From Xanthobacteraceae bacterium (lineage in GTDB: Bacteria; Pseudomonadota; Alphaproteobacteria; Rhizobiales; Xanthobacteraceae): a DNA stretch of 36,667 nt. Positions 1 to 6,610 of the stretch are shown piece by piece (position 1 is the first letter of the stretch; every line of letters begins with the position of its first letter). Location of the stretch: NCBI GenBank assembly GCA_030038995.1, contig JASHQS010000077.1, forward strand, positions 1 through 36,667, written 5' to 3'. Both the position numbers and the translations under genes were made by a program. The notes beneath the pieces were generated by a model that was not told the origin of the DNA, searched no databases, and worked only from the letters and a program-made list of their open reading frames with translations.

Positions 1-2
1 TC

Positions 3-290
3 GCCGACGACCACGCAACACTCACTACCGGGCGCCCGCTACGGCTTACCCGGACCGGACTTCCACCGGTTGGACCACGCCAGCTTGCCTGGCGCACAAG
101 CAATCCAGAGCGGCTTGCGCAAGCTTCCGGATTGCTTCGTCGCCCCTTCGGGGCGCCTCGCAATGACGCCGCTGATGCAGTCCGAATCGGCGACGCGAGC
201 ACGCAGAAATTTCTGCAGGGCTTTGTCGACCGGTTTGCGACGCTGATCGAACGGCTCGCGCCGGCAGCGAAGCAAGCCGCGGCGGCGTAA
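3..290 (+). CDS. 3' end of a truncated gene, possibly a flavin-reductase-like protein
   Basis: This frame is open from the left edge to a TAA at 288-290. Only the last 35 or so residues look like protein: DASTQKFLQGFVDRFATLIERL followed by an Ala-rich tail resembles the last helix of NADPH-dependent FMN reductases (COG0431), which often end in a 'deaTrkFLqgfldaF' pattern. The preceding part (roughly 100-180) overlaps a palindromic repeat of the type 'attgcttcgtcgc...gcctcgcaatgac', so the gene may have been interrupted or extended by the repeat. The start lies outside the window. The family call is a guess from a short stretch; the frame could also be open by chance in GC-rich DNA. Confidence 0.3.
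   Translation, partial: ADDHATLTTGRPLRLTRTGLPPVGPRQLAWRTSNPERLAQASGLLRRPFGAPRNDAADAVRIGDASTQKFLQGFVDRFATLIERLAPAAKQAAAA
105..180. repeat. Palindromic intergenic repeat ('gcaatgac / attgcttcgtcgc' type)
   Basis: The stretch holds the words caatccag, ggattgcttcgtcgcc, a ccccttcggggc hairpin and cgcctcgcaatgac. This combination matches a repeat family I know from Hyphomicrobiales genomes, where cgtcattgcgagg and cgaagcaatccag form the two arms. It is not a coding signal on its own. No transposase is nearby. Confidence 0.5.
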
Positions 291-320
291 CATTCTCATC
301 CGCTCGTCCCCGCGAAAGCG

Positions 321-500
321 CATAGGCGCTAACATAGCTTTGTTTCCCGGGCGCAGCGCAGCACGAAGCGCAGCGAAGTGGTGCGCTGCAGACCCGGGAT
401 CGTAACAAGTTGCGGAGTCTGGGACGGTCCCGGATCAGCGGTGCACCGCTTCGCGCTGCACCGCATCCGGGAAACAGAGGCCTATGTTAGCGCCTATGCG
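321..500 (+). repeat. 180-bp palindromic repeat element, copy A
   Basis: The 180 bases are nearly identical (4 mismatches, no gaps) to 36311-36490 and partly match 14011-14137 in inverted orientation. The ends are inverted repeats: cgcataggcgctaacatag near the left end and its exact complement at the right end. Inside are sub-palindromes around 'tttcccggg' and 'cccgggaaa'. It has no open frame with coding character and no transposase, so it resembles a non-autonomous palindromic element rather than an insertion sequence. The outer flanks (cgctcgtccccgcgaaagcg on the left, cgaaagcggggaccca on the right) are also repeated around copy B but in swapped positions. Confidence 0.8.
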
Positions 501-530
501 CGAAAGCGGGGACCCAGATTCTGCGCGCCT

Positions 531-567
531 CTTCTGGATTCCCGCTTTCGCGGGAATGAGCGGACAG
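531..567. repeat. Short palindrome (ggattcccgctttcgcgggaat)
   Basis: A short inverted repeat, attcccg-ctttcg-cgggaat, with flanking 'ctgg' and 'gagcgg'. A related version with the same flanking words lies at 36247-36275 next to repeat copy B. It belongs to the flank module of the 180-bp element. It lies just downstream of the ilvN stop codon and might work as a transcription end, but it has no T run. Confidence 0.55.
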
Positions 568-571
568 AGAT

Positions 572-1120
572 TTACATCCCCTCCGGCCCGCGGGCGATGG
601 CGACGATGCCGGTGCGCGATACTTCGACCAGGCCGACCGGTAGCATCAGGTTGATGAAGCTTTCGATCTTGTCGGAGGCGCCGGTGATCTCGAACACGAA
701 GCTCTCGGTGGTGGCGTCGATGACGCGGGCGCGGAACGCGTCGGCCATCCGCAGCGCCTCCATGCGATGCTCGCCTTTGCCGCGCACCTTGACCATCGCC
801 AGTTCGCGCGCGATCGCCGGCCCGGCCGTGGTCAGATCGATCACGCGGTGCACCGGCACCAGCCGGTCGAGCTGGTTCTTGATCTGCTCCAAAACCATCG
901 GCGTGCCGCTGGTGACGATGGTGATGCGGGAGAGGTGCTTTTCGTGCTCGGTTTCCGACACCGTGAGCGAATCGATGTTGTAACCGCGGCCGGAGAACAG
1001 GCCGATGACGCGCGCCAGCACGCCGGGCTCGTTGTCGACCAGCACGCACAAGGTGCGGGTCTCGACGCGCTCGCTGGTCGTGGCGGCGGGATAATGCGTG
1101 GTCGCGGTCTTGCTGCTCAC
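572..1120 (-). CDS. ilvN: Acetolactate synthase, small (regulatory) subunit
   Basis: This 182-residue protein is the regulatory subunit of acetolactate (acetohydroxyacid) synthase, the first common enzyme of valine, leucine and isoleucine synthesis. It binds the catalytic subunit IlvI and in this family confers valine feedback inhibition. The N-terminal ACT domain is clear (RTLCVLVDNEPGVLARVIGLF, then SGRGYNIDSL around residues 20-50), followed by the C-terminal regulatory domain (DKIESFINLM...GIVAIARGPEGM at the end). I chose the GTG at 1118-1120 because GAGGAG lies 7 bases upstream and the length fits the family; the frame stays open further upstream only inside the preceding gene. It starts 10 bases after that gene's stop, so it is cotranscribed with it and with ilvI. 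Confidence 0.96.
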   Translation of the reverse strand: MSSKTATTHYPAATTSERVETRTLCVLVDNEPGVLARVIGLFSGRGYNIDSLTVSETEHEKHLSRITIVTSGTPMVLEQIKNQLDRLVPVHRVIDLTTAGPAIARELAMVKVRGKGEHRMEALRMADAFRARVIDATTESFVFEITGASDKIESFINLMLPVGLVEVSRTGIVAIARGPEGM

Positions 1121-1130
1121 GGCGTGCTCC

Positions 1131-1772
1131 TCAGCGCCTGAGGCGGGCGAAAGCCCAGTCGCGGCCGAGGCCGCGCTTGAGCGAAAGCTCGATCCACAGC
1201 ATGGCGTGGGCCTCGAGCAGCCGCGCGTTGCGCAGCGGACCGGCATCGATCACGTCGAAGCCGAGATCGGCGACGAGCGCGATCACCTTGGGCTTGTTGG
1301 CGGCATCGTCGCCGGCGACGAACATCACCGATTTGACGCCGTGATAGACCGGCTCGGCCATGTTGCCGAAGCCGGTGGTGTTGAGCGTCTTGAAGACCGA
1401 AGCGCCGGCGGCCCAGCCCTGCACCTTCTCGCCGGCCGAAATGCTGTGGCCGATCTCCAGCCCGAGGCCGTCGGGCCCCATGGCCAGCGGATTGGTGGCG
1501 TCGAGCAGGATTTTGCCGCGCAGGTTTCCCATCGAGCGGATCGCCGCTTCGGCGGCGGGCCACGGCACGGTCAGCACGATCGCCTCGCCGAACGCCGCCG
1601 CCGCCGCAGCGCTGCCGGGGCGCGCCTTGCCGGCGAGTTTTTTCACCAGCGCCTGCGTCTTCTCCGACTGCGGATCGCGCACGCCGAAGAAGATGTCGTG
1701 CCCGGCCTTCCGCGCCCACGCGGTGCCGAGCGTGCCGCCGACATTGCCGGCGCCGATGATGGCGATTTTCAT
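1131..1772 (-). CDS. NADPH-dependent F420 reductase-like dinucleotide-binding protein (COG2085)
   Basis: A 213-residue Rossmann protein beginning MKIAIIGAGNVGGTLG, a textbook GxGxxG nucleotide-binding motif at residues 7-12. It continues with a stretch typical of the COG2085 / F420:NADP oxidoreductase family (VLTVPWPAAEAAI, then DATNP near residue 95, and a conserved FKTLNTTGF segment). The family name does not show that F420 is the cofactor; in Proteobacteria the substrate of these enzymes is mostly unknown. It sits between ilvI and ilvN on the same strand. The ATG at 1770-1772 has GAGGAG upstream, and ilvN begins 10 bases after its stop, so it belongs to the ilv transcript. The gap to ilvI carries a palindromic repeat. 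A role in branched-chain synthesis is possible but unproven. Confidence 0.88.
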   Translation of the reverse strand: MKIAIIGAGNVGGTLGTAWARKAGHDIFFGVRDPQSEKTQALVKKLAGKARPGSAAAAAAFGEAIVLTVPWPAAEAAIRSMGNLRGKILLDATNPLAMGPDGLGLEIGHSISAGEKVQGWAAGASVFKTLNTTGFGNMAEPVYHGVKSVMFVAGDDAANKPKVIALVADLGFDVIDAGPLRNARLLEAHAMLWIELSLKRGLGRDWAFARLRR

Positions 1773-1791
1773 GTGCGAGAGCTCCTCATTC

Positions 1792-1919
1792 CCCTCTCCC
1801 CTTGCGGGAGAGGGTGGCGAGCGAAGCGAGCCGGGTGAGGGGTCGAAATTAGGTCCAGCTACCCGCTCCTCGCAACGCTGCACGTTGCTCGGACCACCCT
1901 CTCCCGCAAGGGGAGAGGG
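1792..1919. repeat. Palindromic repeat between ilvI and the COG2085 gene
   Basis: The arms ccctctccccttgcgggag (from 1792) and ctcccgcaaggggagaggg (to 1919) are inverted copies of each other, and each also folds on itself around 'ccttgcggg'. The inner part includes ggcgagcgaagcgagccggg. This is a repeat family known from many Hyphomicrobiales genomes. It fills almost all of the 153-base gap between two genes of the ilv operon and would form a strong RNA hairpin there, which could affect message stability or the ratio of subunits. Confidence 0.75.
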
Positions 1920-1925
1920 TAAGAT

Positions 1926-3683
1926 TCACACCATTACCTTCCCTTCTTCCGTCACCGCATCCTCGACGCGCGTGGTGGCGTCGCCGAGCAGCATCTCGTT
2001 GTGGGCGCGGCCGGACGGAATCATCGGAAAACAGTTTTCCGCCGGATCGACCACGCAGTCGAAGATCACCGGCCGTTTCACCGCGATCATTTCGCGGATC
2101 TTTTCGTCGAGCTCGCCGGGATGCTCGCAGCGGATGCCGTGGGCGTGATAGGCCTCGGCGAGCTTGACGAAGTCGGGCAGCGCTTCGGTATAGGAGTGCG
2201 CGTAGCGGCCGCCGTGCAGCAGCTCCTGCCACTGCCGCACCATGCCCATGTACTGATTGTTGATGACGAAAATCTTGATCGGCAGCTCGTACTGCACCGC
2301 GGTCGACATTTCCTGCATGGTCATCAGCACCGACGCCTCGCCGGCAATGTCGACCACCAGCGACTTGGGATGGGCGAGCTGCACGCCGACCGCAGCCGGC
2401 AGCCCGTAGCCCATGGTGCCGAGCCCGCCCGAGGTCATCCAGCGGGTCGGCTCCTGGAGTTTATAGAACTGCGCCGCCCACATCTGGTGCTGGCCGACCT
2501 CGGTGGTGATGTAGGTGTCGCGGTCCTTGGTCGCCTCGTAGAGCCGCTGAATGGCGTATTGCGGCTTGATGATCTCGTTGGAATTGCGATAGGCGAGCGA
2601 GTTTTTGGCGCGCCACTTGGCGATCTGCGCCCACCAGGCGTCGAGCGCCTTGTTGTCCGCCTTGTAGCCGCCGGCGCGCCAGAGCCGCACCATGTCGGCG
2701 AGCACGTGGGCGCAGTCGCCGACGATGCCGACATCGACCTTGACGTTCTTGTTGATCGAGGACGGGTCGATGTCGATGTGGATTTTCTTCGAGCCGGGCG
2801 AGAACGCGTCGAGCCGGCCGGTGATGCGGTCATCGAAACGCGAGCCGACCGCGATCATCAGGTCGCAATCGTGCATCGACCAGTTGGCCTCCCAGGTGCC
2901 GTGCATGCCGAGCATGCCGAGCCATTGCGGATCGGCGGCCGCAAAGGCGCCGAGCCCCATCAGGGTCGAGGTCACCGGGAAGCCGGTGAGCCTGGCCAGT
3001 TCGCGCAGCGCTTCGCTCGCGGCGCGGCCGGAATTGACCACCCCGCCGCCGGTATAAAACACCGGCCGCTTGGCGGCTGCCATCATCTCGACGGCGCGGC
3101 GGATCTTGTCGGGATCGCCCTTGAGCTTGGGCCGGTAGCCCTTGTGCTGGAATTCCTTCGGCTTGAAATAATCGCCGCTGGCGAACTGCACGTCCTTGGG
3201 GATGTCGACCACCACCGGGCCCGGACGCCCGCTCGCCGCGATATGGAACGCCTCGTGCAGCACGCGCGGCAGATCGCCGACGGTTTTGACCAGATAATTG
3301 TATTTGGTGCACGGCCGCGTGATGCCGACGGTGTCGCATTCCTGGAACGCGTCATTGCCGATCAGATGGGTGGGCACCTGGCCGGTGATGACGACGAGCG
3401 GCACCGAGTCGCACAATGCGTCGGTCAGGCCGGTGACGGCGTTGGTGGCGCCGGGGCCGGAGGTGACCAGCACGGTGCCGACCTTGCCGGTCGAGCGCGC
3501 ATAGCCTTCGGCGGCGTGCACGGCGCCCTGCTCGTGGCGCACCAGGATGTGCTGCACCTTGTCCTGCTGGAACAGCGCATCGTAGATCGGCAGCACCGCG
3601 CCGCCCGGATAGCCGAAAACGTGCTTGACGCCCTGATCGGCAAGCGCCGCCATCACCATTTCCGCACCGGTCATCTCGGTCAT
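1926..3683 (-). CDS. ilvI: Acetolactate synthase, large (catalytic) subunit
   Basis: The 585-residue catalytic subunit of acetolactate synthase condenses two pyruvates, or pyruvate and 2-ketobutyrate, using thiamine diphosphate, Mg2+ and FAD. The catalytic glutamate is visible at E51 (VRHEQGAVHAAEGYAR), the FAD/central domain around residues 190-330, and the thiamine domain with GTMGYGLPAAVG and the NNQYMGMVRQW segment. The Mg/ThDP motif reads GEAS (E449) where GDG or GDA is usual. The ATG at 3681-3683 is preceded by GGAG at a good distance. It is the first structural gene after a leader peptide and attenuator (3754-3876). The symbol ilvB would serve as well. Confidence 0.97.
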   Translation of the reverse strand: MTEMTGAEMVMAALADQGVKHVFGYPGGAVLPIYDALFQQDKVQHILVRHEQGAVHAAEGYARSTGKVGTVLVTSGPGATNAVTGLTDALCDSVPLVVITGQVPTHLIGNDAFQECDTVGITRPCTKYNYLVKTVGDLPRVLHEAFHIAASGRPGPVVVDIPKDVQFASGDYFKPKEFQHKGYRPKLKGDPDKIRRAVEMMAAAKRPVFYTGGGVVNSGRAASEALRELARLTGFPVTSTLMGLGAFAAADPQWLGMLGMHGTWEANWSMHDCDLMIAVGSRFDDRITGRLDAFSPGSKKIHIDIDPSSINKNVKVDVGIVGDCAHVLADMVRLWRAGGYKADNKALDAWWAQIAKWRAKNSLAYRNSNEIIKPQYAIQRLYEATKDRDTYITTEVGQHQMWAAQFYKLQEPTRWMTSGGLGTMGYGLPAAVGVQLAHPKSLVVDIAGEASVLMTMQEMSTAVQYELPIKIFVINNQYMGMVRQWQELLHGGRYAHSYTEALPDFVKLAEAYHAHGIRCEHPGELDEKIREMIAVKRPVIFDCVVDPAENCFPMIPSGRAHNEMLLGDATTRVEDAVTEEGKVMV

Positions 3684-3753
3684 CGCACCTGCTCCACTGC
3701 CGTCGCCGCTCCGGCCGTTCGCTGGGCGCGGGCCGGACCGGCGTTACCGCAAT

Positions 3754-3776
3754 AAAAAAGGGCCTCGAAGGGCCCT
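3754..3776 (-). terminator. Attenuator terminator of the ilv operon
   Basis: Read on the minus strand, AGGGCC, a six-base loop (CTTCGA) and GGCCCT form a GC-rich stem followed at once by TTTTTT. This is a standard intrinsic terminator, placed after the leader peptide and 70 bases before the ilvI start, which is the position expected of an attenuator. Confidence 0.85.
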
Positions 3777-3781
3777 CGATC

Positions 3782-3829
3782 GCGCACCGCCGCGTCACGC
3801 GGGTGGATCATCCACCCACGGCGGTGCGC
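3782..3829 (-). promoter_or_regulatory. Leader RNA hairpin upstream of the attenuator
   Basis: An 11-bp perfect stem (3782-3792 with 3819-3829) encloses a second 7-bp hairpin (3801-3807 with 3811-3817) whose three-base loop is exactly the stop codon of the leader peptide. The 5' arm begins just after the Leu-Ile-Leu-Val-Val codons. In amino-acid attenuators this place is taken by the pause or protector hairpin that a translating ribosome opens. I could not settle the alternative antiterminator pairing by eye. Confidence 0.65.
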
Positions 3830-3876
3830 CTCACTACGAGAATCAGCGACTTGGCCGCAACGGTTCGCACGGACAT
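3808..3876 (-). CDS. ilv operon leader peptide
   Basis: A 22-codon frame starts MSVRTVAAKS and goes on with CTG ATT CTC GTA GTG, that is Leu-Ile-Leu-Val-Val, the products of the pathway that follows. It ends in TGA at 3808-3810. A good ribosome site (GAGGAAGGGC) lies directly before the ATG. By analogy with known ilv leaders, a shortage of charged Leu, Ile or Val tRNA would stall the ribosome on this run and change folding of the downstream RNA so that the terminator at 3754-3776 does not form. The peptide itself probably has no other role. It is too short to be found by ordinary gene callers. Confidence 0.85.
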   Translation of the reverse strand: MSVRTVAAKSLILVVRRTAVGG

Positions 3877-3898
3877 GCCCTTCCTCTTCGGCGAAGAC

Positions 3899-3927
3899 TT
3901 TATAAGCATTGCGGCAGGCCGGGTCAA
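3899..3927 (-). promoter_or_regulatory. Sigma70-type promoter of the ilv operon
   Basis: On the minus strand TTGACC (3922-3927) and TATAAA (3899-3904) are separated by exactly 17 bases. Transcription would begin near 3892, about 16 bases before the leader peptide start codon, leaving just enough room for its ribosome site. Confidence 0.75.
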
Positions 3928-4159
3928 GCAAAATGCGGCCGGATCGCGGCGGGTCCGGCTTCAAACATGCGTTTGAAATCGGCGGAGCGCGGAAAATCCG
4001 CATGCGGCGAGGCCGTTAAGCCTTCGCGCGACGCCACAGGAGAGCCGCGATTTTGCAACGGCCGAGCCCGCAAAATGCCCCGGCGCTTTGCTTTCTTCCG
4101 CTTCCGCCGAATAGGCCGCGCGGCAGCCGCGCGGTGCCGTCTCGACGGTGGAGGGAATC

Positions 4160-5227
4160 ATGGTTGCAGCATCGTTACGCAAGGGCGCGGCGGCGGCTTT
4201 GACAATGACAGCGCTGGCGTTCGCCATGCCCGCTGCCGCGCTGGCAGCAACGCCGGCGCCCGCCGCAGCCGCCATGGCGCGGCCCTCGACCGATGGGATT
4301 CTTCGATGGATCAACGATTATCGGCACAAGCCTGACCCCGACCGGCTGCCGGCCCTGGTGCGGGCTTTGGGCGCGCTGCAGGCGTTCAAGGATTCCGAGA
4401 CCTGCGGCGCCTATGTGGGCTTCATCGCCGGCGTGCTCGGCAGCAATCCGGGACGCGCCAAAAGGCTCGCCGCCCAAATGCTGTCGATCGCGCCGGCCGA
4501 CCGCTGGGTCCTGGTGCGCGCCATCGCCTATTCGGGCCTGCCGGACTGGAAGGACGTGCTCGTTTCGGTCGGCGACCGCATGCCGGAGCGGCGCGAGATG
4601 ATCAACCGCTATCTCGAAGGCAAGCTGCCCACGCTCGACCAGATCGCCTACCGCACCGCCAAGCCCGGCATGATCGAAAAGATCAAGATCGCGTTCCGCA
4701 TCAAGAGCGACAACAGCAAAGTCGTGGCGCTCGAGCCGACTCCGCAACTGATCGACGTGCTGTGGGGCTATTACCTGGCGACCGGCGCCTACAAGCCGGT
4801 CGACAAGATCATCAAGCTGTTGCCGCTCGCCGACGACAAGGACAACGTCGACAATCTCACCACCGGCAGCGCCGCCAAGTTCACGCTCGCCAGCAACGCG
4901 GTGCGCGATCTCAACCTGCTTGCCATGCTCAAATGGTCGGTCAAGAACCAGCCGAAGGACACCGCCAAGGTGCTCAACGAGGTGATCGAGACCGCCGAGG
5001 ACGTCGACACCGGACGCATGCGCCGCGAATCGCTCGCCGCCATCGAGGAGCTCAAGCAGAAAGGGCCGGACGCCAAGCGCGAGCTGACCGGCATGGGCCA
5101 GATCGGCCAAGGCGCGCTGTCGATGGGCTGCATCGTCGCCGCGGCCACCGGACAGGTCGAACTCGGCATTCCCTGCGTGATCGGCGGCGCCGCCTATTCG
5201 GCCGGGTTGCAGTACATGTCGCACTGA
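4160..5227 (+). CDS. Secreted protein of unknown function, helical
   Basis: A 355-residue protein with an evident signal peptide: a short basic start, a hydrophobic core rich in Ala, Leu and Met, and a likely cut after the Ala-rich stretch near residue 30. The rest looks mostly alpha-helical with amphipathic stretches. A hydrophobic C-terminal part (GALSMGCIVAAATGQVELG...) contains Cys and could sit against or in a membrane. I do not recognise the family. The ATG at 4160 follows GGTGGAGGG closely; a GTG 12 bases earlier is in frame but lies within that ribosome site. It stands alone, divergent from the ilv operon and convergent with the protease gene. Confidence 0.8.
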   Translation: MVAASLRKGAAAALTMTALAFAMPAAALAATPAPAAAAMARPSTDGILRWINDYRHKPDPDRLPALVRALGALQAFKDSETCGAYVGFIAGVLGSNPGRAKRLAAQMLSIAPADRWVLVRAIAYSGLPDWKDVLVSVGDRMPERREMINRYLEGKLPTLDQIAYRTAKPGMIEKIKIAFRIKSDNSKVVALEPTPQLIDVLWGYYLATGAYKPVDKIIKLLPLADDKDNVDNLTTGSAAKFTLASNAVRDLNLLAMLKWSVKNQPKDTAKVLNEVIETAEDVDTGRMRRESLAAIEELKQKGPDAKRELTGMGQIGQGALSMGCIVAAATGQVELGIPCVIGGAAYSAGLQYMSH

Positions 5228-5369
5228 CGGTCAGCATCGGCTTTATAAACTCGGATCGCATGGCGCCCCGTCGATCGCAACGGCTTTCTCTGATCGTTTG
5301 AGATCGTTTGAATTCAGACTCCAGGGCGAGCTCCGGCCTATCCGGTCCAGCGTGCGGCGCCCGCCACGC

Positions 5370-6500
5370 TCAGCAGCGATGAAACACCCGCCGCGGCCCT
5401 TTGTCGCCTGCGGTCTGCGGCAGTTGGATCAACGTGTCGCCGTCGTCGCGCAGCTCGAAGGCGGTGCTGTTGCCCGGCTTGGCGGGCTTCCAGAACACCT
5501 CGATCTGATTGCCGTCAGCCGCGACCCTGTCGATCGTCCAGTGCGGCGCATGGGTGAGCTGCCAATTGCCCAGCGGCGTAACGACCATGTCGGTGCGCGA
5601 AAAGGTATAATTGGAATGTTCTCCGCACCAGCGGCCGACCATGTCGTCAATCGTGACGTCCGCCACCGGCGCATCGCCGGATTTGGCGGCCACTCCCGCC
5701 ATTTCGCCGGAATCATTTTTACTATCGACAGAACCATTCTTAACGTCGGCAGAATCGCTTTTAACGTCGGCAGGGCCGCTTTTAACGGCGGTACGCTCCA
5801 CGGGCTGTTTGCTGCTCGCGCAGACAATCCTGACAGAGATGGATTTCGCCCGTTCCGCTATTGCGACCTGGTCCAGCGGTTTGGCATTCGACGAGACTTT
5901 TGGCGCAACGTTATTTGCCTCGAGGAAATCCATGGCAATCGCAGCCTTGATGGCAAAATTCACGTTTTGCGGCACGTCATGCGTGATTTTCGCCAGACCG
6001 AGCGCATTAAGCTTGGCGACGACTATGCCGATGACATCGCCGCTTTGGTCGAGCAGCGGTCCGCCGCTGTTACCCGGCTGCACCGGCGCCGAGATTTGCA
6101 GGATCCGCGAATCGTTATCCAATCCCGCCAGAGCCGAGACAATGCCGCCAGTGAAATTGCCGGAGCTTGCAAGCAGCCCGACGAGCGGAAACCCGAAGAC
6201 CCAGCTGCTTTCGCCGACTTTTGCGCCGTTGCCGCTGAATTGCGCGACCGCCTTCGCAGTCGCGTGCGTTTCCACGAGCGCCAAATCATTCCGCTCATCG
6301 ACGGCAACAACGCGCCCTGTCTGCTTCGCCATATCGGCGTCAAATACATCGGTCGTGGTGCAGCCGCGCACGACATGATAGTTCGTCAGTACGTGACCGG
6401 CAGGCGACACGAAGAAGCCGCTGCCCAGCGATTCCGCCGACGCCGGTTCAATGCCAGCGAGCAGCAGCCATGTCACCACGGCGATGCCACGTAACCGCAT
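5370..6500 (-). CDS. Exported trypsin-like serine protease with extra C-terminal domain
   Basis: The 376-residue protein has a signal peptide (residues 1-22, ending PASA) and a trypsin-like domain with the full triad: H42 (TNYHVV), D72 (NDLALVE) and S145 (PGNSGGPL). It is of the DegP/HtrA type of fold but has no PDZ domain. After residue 220 comes a degenerate low-complexity linker in which ADVKSDS-like units recur (VKSGPADVKSDSADVKNGS), then a separate globular domain of about 90 residues (DDMVGRWCGEHSNYTFSRTDM...) that I do not recognise and that holds two Cys. It may act in the periplasm in protein quality control. The start is uncertain: ATGs at 6500, 6512 and 6518 are in frame; 6500 has GAGGG just upstream. 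Confidence 0.85.
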   Translation of the reverse strand: MRLRGIAVVTWLLLAGIEPASAESLGSGFFVSPAGHVLTNYHVVRGCTTTDVFDADMAKQTGRVVAVDERNDLALVETHATAKAVAQFSGNGAKVGESSWVFGFPLVGLLASSGNFTGGIVSALAGLDNDSRILQISAPVQPGNSGGPLLDQSGDVIGIVVAKLNALGLAKITHDVPQNVNFAIKAAIAMDFLEANNVAPKVSSNAKPLDQVAIAERAKSISVRIVCASSKQPVERTAVKSGPADVKSDSADVKNGSVDSKNDSGEMAGVAAKSGDAPVADVTIDDMVGRWCGEHSNYTFSRTDMVVTPLGNWQLTHAPHWTIDRVAADGNQIEVFWKPAKPGNSTAFELRDDGDTLIQLPQTAGDKGPRRVFHRC

Positions 6501-6610
6501 CTGCGCCCTCATAGGCATTCCGCGCCATCGACCGTACGGTATTTTTCGCCGGACCTCAACGGCCGGAAATCCACGGCACGTCACGCACGGCGCGCTTGCC
6601 CAGCAGCGCG

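Noticed and set aside
321-500. Insertion sequence
   Set aside because: No transposase frame in or near any copy; size and palindromic build fit a non-autonomous element.
2001-3755. A 584-codon open frame opposite ilvI
   Set aside because: Shadow of a strongly conserved gene; composition is rich in Asp, His, Gly and Arg without motif.
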